Origin: a virus
Reading direction: 5' to 3' (one strand)
Virus record (IMG/VR): IMGVR_UViG_3300031963_000717
Coordinates: 1-28,528 of that record
Length of the DNA stretch: 28,528 nucleotides
Position 1 is the stretch's first letter. Each line of letters starts with the position of its first letter. The position numbers and the translations under genes were made by a program. Below are positions 7,061 through 16,142 of this stretch, one piece after another. The notes below the pieces were generated by a model. It saw only the letters and a program-made list of their open reading frames with translations, did no database searches and was not told where the DNA came from.

Positions 7061-10000
7061 TTAGGGTGCTGGTAAATAAGCGGGAATAAGTACTATCCCA
7101 CCATTAAGTTTTATTTCCATCCAATAATCAGGTGTGCCCAATGCATTATCATCTAGAGTACTCCCCCACAATCTGTTTACCTGATAACCACCATTTGGAT
7201 TATAATCTGGTGGAGGATTACCATTTTGCACGGCATCAATTCGGAGATATTTACTACTTGCCGGGTCTGATGATAGATGTATCCATTCAGACGGTGTTGT
7301 TTGAATTCCAACATTACCTGCTGCTTCTGCTATTATTTTATTATTAACCTCAAATAATGCTCTTGGAGTTCCAGTTCCGATACCAACTCTGTTTGAACCT
7401 GTAATAAATAAAGTATTTGCTTGTGTAGGGGAGCCTACTCGTAATAGTGAATCTATGGATGCCCCACTAATATGGAGTTCTGCCGATGGTAAATTAGTTC
7501 CTATACCTACATTACCACTACCCGATACATAAATTATATTATTAATTGTGGGTGAATCTATTTCAAATAGTCCTGCGTTACTAGCACCACTTACATGGAG
7601 TCTAGCGGTGGGCGATGTTATTCCTATGCCCATATTCCCACTTGAGGAAACAGTTAACATTACGGCAGCTGTTGGAGAATTATTAAATATCTGAAAACTT
7701 GATGTATTAAGGTTTCTTAAAGTCCAAGCAGCATTACCATTCCAACCATATATTAGGCTTGTATTATTACCATACGGGTATAAATAAAAATTATCAGTCC
7801 TAAACCCAATACCATTATTAGCCACTCCTGCAAACATTTGGATAGGTACAGTAGTATCAATTCCTCCGAAATAATCACTAGTACCATTCACTAACATTGA
7901 ATTGGTAACATGTAATTGAGCTATAGGTGTTGTAGTTCCAATACCAACCCTACCACTACCACTTACATAAAGATGTGATGTATTAAATGCCGATGTACCA
8001 TTATCTAATATTGTAAGTCTTGCAGCCGCAGATGAGTTTTCTACCCTAAGTGCGGTTGTTGCGGAGGTTGCTCCACTACCTTTTACATGAAGTCTTGCAG
8101 ATGGATTATTTTCACCAACACCCGTAGTTCCCCCATTAAGAACTGTGAATGTTGCCGTTCCTCCTGAATTTTGAATGATAAGTGCACCAACAGTATCAAC
8201 ACCAGAACCTCTAATTCTAGCGCTACCAGTTACAGTTAAAACAATTCCATCAAATGTTAAGTTTGATTCCCCATTTATTGTTCCACCACCCGTTGCGGTC
8301 AATACTCTATTATCGGTATTATTTGTTATAGATGGGGTTATGTTTGAAGCTGTTAAAGCGTTTGTTGCCCAACTTGATGTTATTTGATATGTTCCTACAG
8401 GTAAGAATGATGCGGTTAAAGCATATGAACTACTTATAGGTGTTCCATTTTCCCATACACCGGTGTTATATACCAAAGCCTGTCCATTTGTGGGGGATGT
8501 AATGGTTACATTTGTTAAATCATCCAAAGTAGTTACAGCGCTTCCACCACCACCAGCTGCACCACCACCTCTAAATAATCCAGCAGGAATTATTTTATTA
8601 TCAGTAGTGTTGGTTATATCGGTTGTATTACTTTTTAATAATAAAAATCCTAAAAAGGTTGTAAAATCAAAAGTATCACCTTCGGAAAATGAATCGGTTG
8701 ATAAATTTGCTATTGCGTTTTGATAATCAGGATATACATTCCGACCATAGTAGATATACAAAACACCTGATCGTGGGTCGGAATATACCCGTTGTATTGT
8801 CCAATTATTATTTGATACCGAAGCGGTAATTCCTGTACCTGGATCGTAAAAATTTGGTTTTAGTGATGTGTAAAAGTTATTATTATTCGTATCAAACCTA
8901 ATTCCAGAACCTGAACTATAAACATATGCTATACTTGCAGTAACCTGTGCGTTTGTTTCATATTGTGAGGGGAATTCTAAATCACTATCATAAAAACCAC
9001 CATGAATATAAGATGTACCCGAACCAACAGACAAGCTTAAACTTGAAGATTGGCCCGTCAATCCATATCCCGATAATTTTAACGGGCCGAATGCATCTAT
9101 AAAGTTTAGTATTTGAGCGGTTTGGTTATATGCGGTCTGAACTGCTCCTCCAAAAGCAGAAATACTACTATAATTAAAATGCGCTACTGCCCCTAATGGG
9201 ATATCATCGTGGAATTGTTGGGAAGTAAACCTTGTTGATTGTTGTTGTAGTGCCCCATTTTCATCAATATAGATGTATGTTACCTGTGATGAGGAAATAT
9301 TAGTAATACTTTGTGTTATAGGGCCCCAAGTTACATAATCTATAATAGGGCCTACCTCAGAAGTTGCGGTTACATTGTGATTTACAATAATACCACTACC
9401 AGGAGAAACAAACACATTACTACCACTATAAGTTACTATACCACCATAAAGTAACCCAGTTTCCAATATCCCCTCAAACCATTTCCATTTTACCAAATTA
9501 CCATTCTGCCTAAAATATAAATCATGCCCCAAAAGAGTATTGGATGAACTTTGAAATAGAATGGTTGAATCGGTGTCTAAGCCTGCCAGGTCTGGGTCTT
9601 GTGTTGGCTCAAACTTTAAACTACCACTAAATAAGCTATTACCTTGAACATGTAATCTTTCGGCTGGGGATGATGTTCCAATACCTACATTACCCGATGA
9701 GGAAATGAATATCCTTGTTGTATTATTGGTTTCTAATTGTAAGTTATTGACATCCGTAGTACCAATAGTCATTGCACTACCTAATGTGTTACCATCATTT
9801 AGGATTACTGCGCTTGATCCATAAAATAGTCTATCGGATGAATTTGTCCATAGGAATGTAGAACCGGGAGCGGTGGTTTGTTCTGATAATGAAAAGTTAA
9901 TTCCTCTATGGTCTAACCTCACCGAAGCTTTAAGAACATCCTCAAAATCTAACGGTCCACCACCAAGTACATTTTGACTCCTATAAAAATTACTTGTAAA

Positions 10001-11128
10001 AGAACCTGTTGTTATTGTTCCCAATATCGGGTCTTGATTTGTTTTGGTATCTAGACCAATGGCATTAAAGTCAATAGCTGAACCAGTAACACCTCCGAAA
10101 AATCTGGTTTTTCCATAAACATTAAACCCATCAAAGGATGATATATTTTGTGTTTCTGATGTGTTTATTTCCACACCAACAGTACTTGCACCAGACCCAC
10201 CATAAACTCTAAATAGGTTTTTACGCAAGTTTGTGGTTGCGCCTGAACCACCCCCCACTACAAATAAATTGTTGAAATCCCCAAGTCCCAAATTATAGTG
10301 ACCAACAACAGTTTGTCCAGATGCGGATGCAATCGTTCCAATACCAAAAGCAACTGTAGCAGTTCCTTTTGCCCAAGAGCCTGACCCTGCTGCAAACGAA
10401 GCCATACCATCTGCATCGGTTTCTATACCCATACTGAATGCGGCCTGTCCACTTGCGGTTGTATTGATACCTGCGGCGTGTGAAGCAAGTCCTGAAGCAA
10501 GTGTGTTTATACCTTCTGCTATGGAAGCACTCTCCTGTGCAATTGAACCACTGCCCATTGCGAAAGAACCTATACCACGAGCAGATGTTCCAATACCACC
10601 TTTTACAGGTGTGTTTGATGTAAATTCAACCTCACCAGTAGTGGAATTAAGTAAACCCGTATCAAACTTAATAGAGTTTTCGTTGTTTGTTGTATCTATG
10701 GTAAGCTGAACATATGCTTCTTCTACAGTATCATCGTAATACGATTGAATAGATTGTGTTAAATATGATATTGAAAATTGGCGGGTTGATGCACCCACAA
10801 TTGAAGAACTATTAAATATAAAAGAGCTATTGGATTGAGTAACTATTGTAGTAGTACTACCAAAAGAAAATAATACAGAAAAGGCAGTGCTATCAATTGA
10901 TTGGAAGCTACCACCACCAGTTATACTATAAAAAGGGCTTAATGATGATGAATCTAACCAAGATAAACTTGCGCTTCTAATCGTAGTGTAATTACTTAAA
11001 GCAGGTGTGAATGTTATACTACCAGATGAAATTGCTGAAATTGTTACAATAGAGCTAGTAGGTGTAAACATACTAGCGCTTTTGAAAAACTGACCTATGG
11101 AGAAATTTGCTCCTACTATTTGACTCAT
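7061..11128 (-). CDS. Giant modular tail fibre / adhesin (1355 residues)
   Basis: The N-terminus (MSQIVGANFSIGQFFKSASM) is followed by Ser/Thr-rich beta structure. A YadA-like head repeat region comes next at about residues 175-275, with approximately 14-residue units such as GSFAMGSGSIAQESASIAEG and TLASGLASHAAG, the left-handed beta-roll type of trimeric adhesins. The stretch at about 855-930 has TTLDDLTNVTITSPTNGQAL, common in phage fibres. From about 1000 onward come six copies of a G-x-(V/M)-GIG-x-x-x-P-x-A-x-LHVSG module. The C-terminus ends with TPDYWMEIKLNGGIVLIPAY. It probably forms an elongated trimer used in host recognition. The start overlaps the end of the S74 fibre gene (ATGA), so it is translated after it. 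Parts are near-duplicates of that neighbour at the DNA level. Confidence 0.85.
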   Translation of the reverse strand: MSQIVGANFSIGQFFKSASMFTPTSSIVTISAISSGSITFTPALSNYTTIRSASLSWLDSSSLSPFYSITGGGSFQSIDSTAFSVLFSFGSTTTIVTQSNSSFIFNSSSIVGASTRQFSISYLTQSIQSYYDDTVEEAYVQLTIDTTNNENSIKFDTGLLNSTTGEVEFTSNTPVKGGIGTSARGIGSFAMGSGSIAQESASIAEGINTLASGLASHAAGINTTASGQAAFSMGIETDADGMASFAAGSGSWAKGTATVAFGIGTIASASGQTVVGHYNLGLGDFNNLFVVGGGSGATTNLRKNLFRVYGGSGASTVGVEINTSETQNISSFDGFNVYGKTRFFGGVTGSAIDFNAIGLDTKTNQDPILGTITTGSFTSNFYRSQNVLGGGPLDFEDVLKASVRLDHRGINFSLSEQTTAPGSTFLWTNSSDRLFYGSSAVILNDGNTLGSAMTIGTTDVNNLQLETNNTTRIFISSSGNVGIGTSSPAERLHVQGNSLFSGSLKFEPTQDPDLAGLDTDSTILFQSSSNTLLGHDLYFRQNGNLVKWKWFEGILETGLLYGGIVTYSGSNVFVSPGSGIIVNHNVTATSEVGPIIDYVTWGPITQSITNISSSQVTYIYIDENGALQQQSTRFTSQQFHDDIPLGAVAHFNYSSISAFGGAVQTAYNQTAQILNFIDAFGPLKLSGYGLTGQSSSLSLSVGSGTSYIHGGFYDSDLEFPSQYETNAQVTASIAYVYSSGSGIRFDTNNNNFYTSLKPNFYDPGTGITASVSNNNWTIQRVYSDPRSGVLYIYYGRNVYPDYQNAIANLSTDSFSEGDTFDFTTFLGFLLLKSNTTDITNTTDNKIIPAGLFRGGGAAGGGGSAVTTLDDLTNVTITSPTNGQALVYNTGVWENGTPISSSYALTASFLPVGTYQITSSWATNALTASNITPSITNNTDNRVLTATGGGTINGESNLTFDGIVLTVTGSARIRGSGVDTVGALIIQNSGGTATFTVLNGGTTGVGENNPSARLHVKGSGATSATTALRVENSSAAARLTILDNGTSAFNTSHLYVSGSGRVGIGTTTPIAQLHVTNSMLVNGTSDYFGGIDTTVPIQMFAGVANNGIGFRTDNFYLYPYGNNTSLIYGWNGNAAWTLRNLNTSSFQIFNNSPTAAVMLTVSSSGNMGIGITSPTARLHVSGASNAGLFEIDSPTINNIIYVSGSGNVGIGTNLPSAELHISGASIDSLLRVGSPTQANTLFITGSNRVGIGTGTPRALFEVNNKIIAEAAGNVGIQTTPSEWIHLSSDPASSKYLRIDAVQNGNPPPDYNPNGGYQVNRLWGSTLDDNALGTPDYWMEIKLNGGIVLIPAYLPAP
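7961..8023 (-). repeat. DNA duplication shared with the neighbouring S74 fibre gene (copy A)
   Basis: This matches 12556..12618 at about 57 of 63 bases by eye, with the first 30 bases identical. It encodes the same peptide (ARLTILD-GTSAFNTSHLYVS) in both genes. The shared block continues with lower DNA identity through the LHVSGASNA repeat. Confidence 0.85.
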
Positions 11129-13272
11129 TTTTTTTCCAACAATTTAATTTGAGATTTTAATTCCCGTATTTCATCTAATAAATATTTAATTACTTTGGCA
11201 TGATATGGTATCATACCAACATAACTAACTCCAAATTCATATCCTTCTTTTGATACATACCCCTCATCATCAATATGTTCAGGTACTAAAGTATTTTCTG
11301 CTATTCTAACTAAATGCTCAAACCCATTTTTTAAAACATCCTGTGCAATAACCCCAACATCAAATTTACCATTTATTGTATCCGAATTATCACCTACCTC
11401 AGGTCTTTTCCAATTAAATGTTACAGGTTTTACATTTTCTATTAATTTTAAAGCAGTATCAATATCCATATCATTTATATTCTCCTTCAATCTAATATCT
11501 GATGTGGATGTTACTGAGAATGAACCCAGTGCTCTAAACTCTTGAGCGGTTACTGCTCCATCGGTAAATATACCAGTGTTAATAACTTCGTATCTATTTG
11601 AAAGAGTAGTATTCCCAGATTGAATTGATGAACCTACCGCGTTAGTACTGGTGTGTGATATTTTTGTATAATATGATGTAAAACCTACTGTTGGGTTTGG
11701 GTGTTTTAGTGTACCATAGTTTGTACTACCTGTTGCAGTATTATTTACCTTTACAGCTATTGGTGGAGATGGGCCCCTATTAGGTGTGTTAAATAATTCT
11801 TTAAATCCCATATAAATAATACCAGCTTTATTTTCATTTCGTAATTTATCTGGGTCTTGTGTAGAAGTTTCTTCGGTTCTAGTAATCCTTACAGGTCCAA
11901 AGAAATCTGATATACTATCTGTTGGGTTTATTTCCACCAAGTTTTTTCTGGCATTTGTACCACCGGTGCTCCCATTACCTATTATAAAGGCAGATTGTTT
12001 TTGGGTTGCTCTATTGTGTTGTCCTTGAACATGCTGAAAAGAACCACTTGCTATTGTTCCCCAACCTTCCGCGTGAGATGCCTCCCCTCCGGCGTTAGTA
12101 CTAAATCCTTCTGCGTGAGAATAAAGGCCTGATGTGAGGGTGTTCAATCCTTCCGCATGAGATACATCCCCTCTTGCGATTGTTCCCCAACCTTCCGCGT
12201 GAGAATAAGAACCTGATGCGTTAGTGCTAAATCCTTCTGCATGAGAAGCATAACCAACTGCGTTTGTAAGTGCACCTTCTGTATGAGAATAAGAACCGGA
12301 TGCGGTTGTTTGCTGTCCTTCTGTATGAGAATAAACTCCCGATGGCGTGGAATCAAGCCCATTATTGAGTGTTCCTGCGATTTGTAAAGTTGCGTTTGGT
12401 GTTCCTGTTCCAATACCCACTCTACCACTACCACTTACAAATAAAATATTATTATTTGCTACTGAATCTATTTCAAATAGTACTGCATTGCTAGCACCAC
12501 TTACATGAAGTTTAGCAGTCATAGCAGTTAATCCAATACCTATATTACCACTACTACTTACATAAAGATGTGATGTATTAAATGCGGATGTACCATCATC
12601 AAGTATTGTTAATCTTGCGTTTCCTCCACTATCTTCTATTCTCATAGCGGTTGTTGCTGCTGTAGCTCCTCCACCTCTAACTTGAAATTGTGCAGTCCCT
12701 GTAGTTGCTCCTAATCCGATTGTGACTAGTTGCCCTTGTGTACTTCCTATGTTTAACCTTACTGTGTTTCCTGTTGCAAATTGTAGTTGGTCAGCAGCTG
12801 CTGCTCTTCTTATCCATTCAGTATCACTATCCCACGATATACCAAATCCACTAGTAAATCCTACGTTACCATTATCTATACTTATTTTTTGTGTCGGGGT
12901 TAAAGTTCCAATACCTACTAACCCACTACCGCTTACAAACATAATAGAAGCTGAAGCAGGTGATTGTATCCTAAATAATGAATCGTTATTTGCTCCGCTA
13001 ATGTGAAGTTCTGCTTGTGGTGTTGCTATACCCATCCCTGTTCTACTGCCGGAAATAATTATGGCTTCTTGGTTAAACGTTCCCATTTTAATGGTATTGT
13101 CTGAAAAGACTTCCATAATGGGTATCCCCGAAATATCGTTTACGGAGAATAGTGAACCTGATAATGAATCGGTTATTGAGAACAATTGTCCTTGCGAACC
13201 CTGAACATCAAATATGTTAGAGCCTGAACCTTGTACTATGAGCCCTTTACGGACTTTGAATTCGTTTGCCAT
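11125..13272 (-). CDS. Tail fibre with YadA-like repeats and C-terminal S74 autocleaving chaperone
   Basis: The 715-residue fibre has an N-terminal segment with LIVQGSGSNIFDVQG, GIG-type LHVSG modules at about residues 78-300, then seven 14-residue SHAEG/SHTEG repeats plus one degenerate unit (about 313-424). The C-terminal intramolecular chaperone (Peptidase_S74 type, about 592-715) opens with STSDIRLKENINDMD and continues VGVIAQDVLKNGFEHLV, ending in a helix (LLDEIRELKSQIKLLEKK). In this family the chaperone drives trimerisation and then cuts itself off between Ser and Asp; here that is S591-D592, with K596 at the expected plus-5 position for the Ser-Lys dyad. The ATG at 13272 follows AAAAGGAAATAAAAC. 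Its last four bases overlap the start of the giant fibre. Confidence 0.9.
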   Translation of the reverse strand: MANEFKVRKGLIVQGSGSNIFDVQGSQGQLFSITDSLSGSLFSVNDISGIPIMEVFSDNTIKMGTFNQEAIIISGSRTGMGIATPQAELHISGANNDSLFRIQSPASASIMFVSGSGLVGIGTLTPTQKISIDNGNVGFTSGFGISWDSDTEWIRRAAAADQLQFATGNTVRLNIGSTQGQLVTIGLGATTGTAQFQVRGGGATAATTAMRIEDSGGNARLTILDDGTSAFNTSHLYVSSSGNIGIGLTAMTAKLHVSGASNAVLFEIDSVANNNILFVSGSGRVGIGTGTPNATLQIAGTLNNGLDSTPSGVYSHTEGQQTTASGSYSHTEGALTNAVGYASHAEGFSTNASGSYSHAEGWGTIARGDVSHAEGLNTLTSGLYSHAEGFSTNAGGEASHAEGWGTIASGSFQHVQGQHNRATQKQSAFIIGNGSTGGTNARKNLVEINPTDSISDFFGPVRITRTEETSTQDPDKLRNENKAGIIYMGFKELFNTPNRGPSPPIAVKVNNTATGSTNYGTLKHPNPTVGFTSYYTKISHTSTNAVGSSIQSGNTTLSNRYEVINTGIFTDGAVTAQEFRALGSFSVTSTSDIRLKENINDMDIDTALKLIENVKPVTFNWKRPEVGDNSDTINGKFDVGVIAQDVLKNGFEHLVRIAENTLVPEHIDDEGYVSKEGYEFGVSYVGMIPYHAKVIKYLLDEIRELKSQIKLLEKK
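12001..12336 (-). repeat. Tandem 42-bp repeats encoding SHAEG beta-roll units
   Basis: Eight units of 14 codons (seven good, one degenerate) encode Y/A-S-H-A/T-E-G followed by eight variable residues. A higher-order period of three units is visible: a 24-base block starting TGTTCCCCAACC (plus strand) recurs exactly at 12055 and 12181, 126 bp apart. Such arrays expand and contract readily. Confidence 0.9.
12556..12618 (-). repeat. DNA duplication shared with the giant fibre gene (copy B)
   Basis: Counterpart of 7961..8023, about 57 of 63 bases identical, in the same orientation. The two copies lie about 4.6 kb apart in adjacent fibre genes. Confidence 0.85.
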
Positions 13273-13316
13273 GTTTTATTTCCTTTTTTCATTGTCCAAA
13301 AGGGATGTGTGATATC

Positions 13317-13324
13317 TATAAATA
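13317..13324 (-). promoter_or_regulatory. Candidate late promoter element TATTTATA for the large fibre operon
   Basis: The minus strand reads CAACA-TATTTATA-GATATC, 44 nt before the ATG of the S74 fibre gene, in the 71-nt gap after the LamG cassette. Confidence 0.45.
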
Positions 13325-13343
13325 TGTTGAAATAGTTTTTTGT

Positions 13344-14072
13344 TTATATCCCAAAACGCCCTCTCATTGCGTTATAGTTTTGTTGGATTTCGGTTGTGGT
13401 TAATGGTGTATTATAAACTCTAACAGGACCAATACTACCTGAAAAATAATAACTAACATCATTATTATCTCTACCAACATTTAAACCATTTGTAGGCCAG
13501 GGAGATGTTCCATTCCAAGGAGCAGCAGCTGATGTTTTTAGTGTACCATCTACATATAAAGAACTAGATACTCCATTGTTTACAGCTACTACATGATGCC
13601 ATTGATTATCAAAATAGTTTTTAGATGTATCGGTTATAATAACAGCCGATGAGGTTGTGGAATTTACAGTAAATGTAACATTTCCAGTGGTTGGTGGTAA
13701 AAAACATCTTATACCATAAGTGAATCCAAAGATACCCCCACCACCAATTTGTCGTGAACCAGTGCCTGGTGATTTAAACCAAGCCTCCAATGAAAATTGG
13801 TTAATAGGCCAAAAACCTGAAGTAGATGGGTTTGATAGTACCGATATTACACTACCAGTACCATTAAAGTTTAATACACCCAAATTTTCTGATGTATATT
13901 GTGGTATGGTAATTGTTGAGTTTTGGTTTGTTAAAGTAGCAGTTGTTATTATATTTCCTCTACTTAAATTTGTATATGTAGAAGAGCCACTAATATAAGA
14001 TGATGGATTACCCGCATCCAATGCAAGTACTAATCCTACTTTAGCCGAATTTATACCACCTATTGTTGCCAT
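13344..14072 (-). CDS. LamG/concanavalin-like lectin-domain virion protein (third of a tandem trio)
   Basis: The 242-residue protein is a single LamG-like jelly-roll domain. It has GLVLALDAGNPSSYISGSST near the start, FSLEAWFKSPG in the middle, then NQWHHVVAVNNGVSSSLYVD, GLNVGRDNNDVSYYFSGSIG and the closing PVRVYNTPLTTTEIQQNYNA followed by RGRFGI. The W-H-H-V and G-S-I-G-(P)-V-R-V-Y signatures are typical of Laminin_G_3-type folds, which usually bind carbohydrates. It is most likely a virion-displayed adhesin. It starts 5 nt after the stop of the 451-residue relative and shares with it and the 233-residue one both the GLVL start and the RFG(L/I) end, so the three are paralogues. The upstream SD is weak. 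Confidence 0.82.
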   Translation of the reverse strand: MATIGGINSAKVGLVLALDAGNPSSYISGSSTYTNLSRGNIITTATLTNQNSTITIPQYTSENLGVLNFNGTGSVISVLSNPSTSGFWPINQFSLEAWFKSPGTGSRQIGGGGIFGFTYGIRCFLPPTTGNVTFTVNSTTSSAVIITDTSKNYFDNQWHHVVAVNNGVSSSLYVDGTLKTSAAAPWNGTSPWPTNGLNVGRDNNDVSYYFSGSIGPVRVYNTPLTTTEIQQNYNAMRGRFGI

Positions 14073-14077
14073 ATATC

Positions 14078-15433
14078 TTATAGTCCGAATCTGCCTCGTA
14101 TTGTGTTGAAATTTTGCAAAGCTTCTTGTGAATTTAATGCTCTATTATAAACCTTAAAGTTGTATATTGCCATTGGCGCAAAATATTGATTTTGATTTAG
14201 ATTAATCCTTCCCAACGATATACCCTGCGTTGATGTGTTCAAGTTAGGAGTTGCGGATGTACCTCTTAAATTGGTTAAAGATGCTCCAGTGTATTCTACA
14301 CCATTTATAAATATAGATAAGTTTGTATCTACAAAAGATGTTCCTCTATATACCCAAATTATATGAACAGGTTGATTTAAGGGATATAATTGGCCTGTAG
14401 TGTATGTTGTAGTTCCCCACAAATCCACTGTAATATGATTTGATTGATTTGAGTTCCAACAATTAATACCACCAAGGTTTAAATTTCCACCAATCCCCCA
14501 AGGACCACCACTACTAAAACTACCAGTTCTTAAAAATATACCCTCAACAGAAAGTGGTACATTACCATCCAAATCGGTTTTAGTATATCTATAATGTGCT
14601 GATGTCGTACTACCATTAAATTCTATACCACCACCAAAATCGGAACGTCTTACTGGGTCATTAATTAGATTGAACGATGTCCCATCGTTGATACAGCTAT
14701 TCCACACATAAGGGTTATTCGCAATTAAATCTGATATAGAAGGTTGAGTTCCATCTAATCTATCTACACGCGGATATAAAAAATATTGTTGACTTGATGT
14801 ATTTTCAGCGTAATATAGGTATGCACGGTGTCGTAATGATGTTGAACCTGATTGCATCTTAAAATCATTACAACTTGTTACCTTAGTTCCAGATGTATTA
14901 TATACGCCACTATCGGGGTGCGTAGAACCTGCATAACTAGCTGAGTGAACATGCCCTACATATAATCTCCAATCAGATACATTAACCGTCGATGAAAAAA
15001 AATAAGGATTACTTGATGTTACTCCAGCTAAAGTGGTTACATATCCAATTGCATTTTGAGGAGAACCATTTGTTCCTAAATAAGTACTACCATCGTTTGT
15101 TACTAACACATTTCGTTTCATCCAAACTGAAAATCTATAAGTTGCGGAACTAGTTACTGAAAAGAAGCCACTATTCCAACCCCCATCATCATTACTTTGA
15201 CTATCGGTGGTGGATGCCCATATAACAGTATTGTTCCCAAATGGGTCTGTACCTAATTGTCTTATATTTTCTGCTGTAGTCCCATTTTGTGAATATCCTG
15301 TTACACTTCCCGACCCTATTGTCCATGTTTGGGTATTTACTAAAGAATAATTTTGGTTGTATTTTGATACCAGTTGGTTTCCCTCTAAGTATAGTACTAA
15401 CCCATTTCTACTTATATTTGGTCCTGTAAACAT
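14078..15433 (-). CDS. LamG-like virion protein with an inserted carbohydrate-binding-like domain
   Basis: The 451-residue paralogue of its two neighbours begins MFTGPNISRNGLVLYLEGNQ and ends FKVYNRALNSQEALQNFNTI followed by RGRFGL. About 200 residues (roughly 30-230) are inserted after the first strand. This insert contains FFSVTSSATYRFSVWMKR and later QYFLYPRVDRLDG, which reads as a jelly-roll of carbohydrate-binding-module type. The LamG part resumes at FGGGIEFNGSTTS and includes PVHIIWVYRG and ISLGRINLNQNQYFAPMAIY. Two binding domains in one polypeptide would give this adhesin a larger recognition surface. It starts 3 nt after the preceding stop, with only GGATT near SD position. Confidence 0.8.
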   Translation of the reverse strand: MFTGPNISRNGLVLYLEGNQLVSKYNQNYSLVNTQTWTIGSGSVTGYSQNGTTAENIRQLGTDPFGNNTVIWASTTDSQSNDDGGWNSGFFSVTSSATYRFSVWMKRNVLVTNDGSTYLGTNGSPQNAIGYVTTLAGVTSSNPYFFSSTVNVSDWRLYVGHVHSASYAGSTHPDSGVYNTSGTKVTSCNDFKMQSGSTSLRHRAYLYYAENTSSQQYFLYPRVDRLDGTQPSISDLIANNPYVWNSCINDGTSFNLINDPVRRSDFGGGIEFNGSTTSAHYRYTKTDLDGNVPLSVEGIFLRTGSFSSGGPWGIGGNLNLGGINCWNSNQSNHITVDLWGTTTYTTGQLYPLNQPVHIIWVYRGTSFVDTNLSIFINGVEYTGASLTNLRGTSATPNLNTSTQGISLGRINLNQNQYFAPMAIYNFKVYNRALNSQEALQNFNTIRGRFGL

Positions 15434-15436
15434 AAT

Positions 15437-16138
15437 TTATAATCCAAATCGAGCTTTAGTTGCGTTGTAGTTTTGTTGGATTTCCTCTAATGTTAATTCT
15501 TTTTCATATATAGATAAAGTAGCTATTCTTCCATTTAATGCAAAACCATTATTGGTTTGATACCCCGCCCTTAATGCTTCTGATGTGTTTCCTCTATCAA
15601 TTGTAAAAATATTTGTTTGAGCTAATGTACCATTTATATATGTTTTGCCTGTTCGGGTTGTATTATTAAATGTAAATCCTATATAGTTCCATCGTTGAAA
15701 TTCAACAATTCCAGTAGCACTAGACATTGCTTCAAATGCATTTGCGGTATTCCTAATCCCAAATATTAATTGCCCTGCAGCACTTGTGTGGAATCTATAA
15801 TTACCATTACTTGCTAGTTTATCTATCCAAGAAAGTGATGCAATCGCAGAATTAACCCAACCCCAAACAAATCCAGAAATATTAGTTGTTGTTAAATCAA
15901 AATTATCACCCCAAGAAATATTTTGTTGGGAACTGCTATTGAAAGTCCAATAACCTTCAGTATTAAAACCCGGTGCTCCCCCAGTAGCATTTCCAGCATT
16001 TCCACCAAATATTCCTGTAGTACTTCCTGCTAAATTAAAAACAGAAGTAGAAGCAGTTATATATGAAGATGGATTTTTAGCATCTACACTTAAAACTAAC
16101 CCATCCGTTACTATATTTGGTCCTCTATAAAATCCCAT
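15437..16138 (-). CDS. LamG/concanavalin-like lectin-domain virion protein (first of a tandem trio)
   Basis: The 233-residue protein is a single jelly-roll domain: MGFYRGPNIVTDGLVLSVDA followed by KNPSSYITAS at the start, then ISGFVWGWVNSAIASLSWID, RWNYIGFTFNNTTRTGKTYI, ALNGRIATLSIYEKELTLEE and a final IQQNYNATKARFGL. This matches the LamG-like family of phage and bacterial surface proteins. It begins 4 nt after the stop of the 212-residue fibre; there is no good SD, so expression probably depends on translation of the upstream gene. Its likely role is binding of a host surface glycan. Confidence 0.82.
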   Translation of the reverse strand: MGFYRGPNIVTDGLVLSVDAKNPSSYITASTSVFNLAGSTTGIFGGNAGNATGGAPGFNTEGYWTFNSSSQQNISWGDNFDLTTTNISGFVWGWVNSAIASLSWIDKLASNGNYRFHTSAAGQLIFGIRNTANAFEAMSSATGIVEFQRWNYIGFTFNNTTRTGKTYINGTLAQTNIFTIDRGNTSEALRAGYQTNNGFALNGRIATLSIYEKELTLEEIQQNYNATKARFGL

Positions 16139-16142
16139 AATC

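Noticed and set aside
12001-12336. CRISPR array
   Set aside because: The regular repeats are in frame and encode a known beta-roll motif; the spacing sequence is not spacer-like.
12144-12434. 96-codon minus-strand ORF in another frame
   Set aside because: It is a frame shadow of the SHAEG repeat array of the S74 fibre gene; the repeats keep an alternative frame open.
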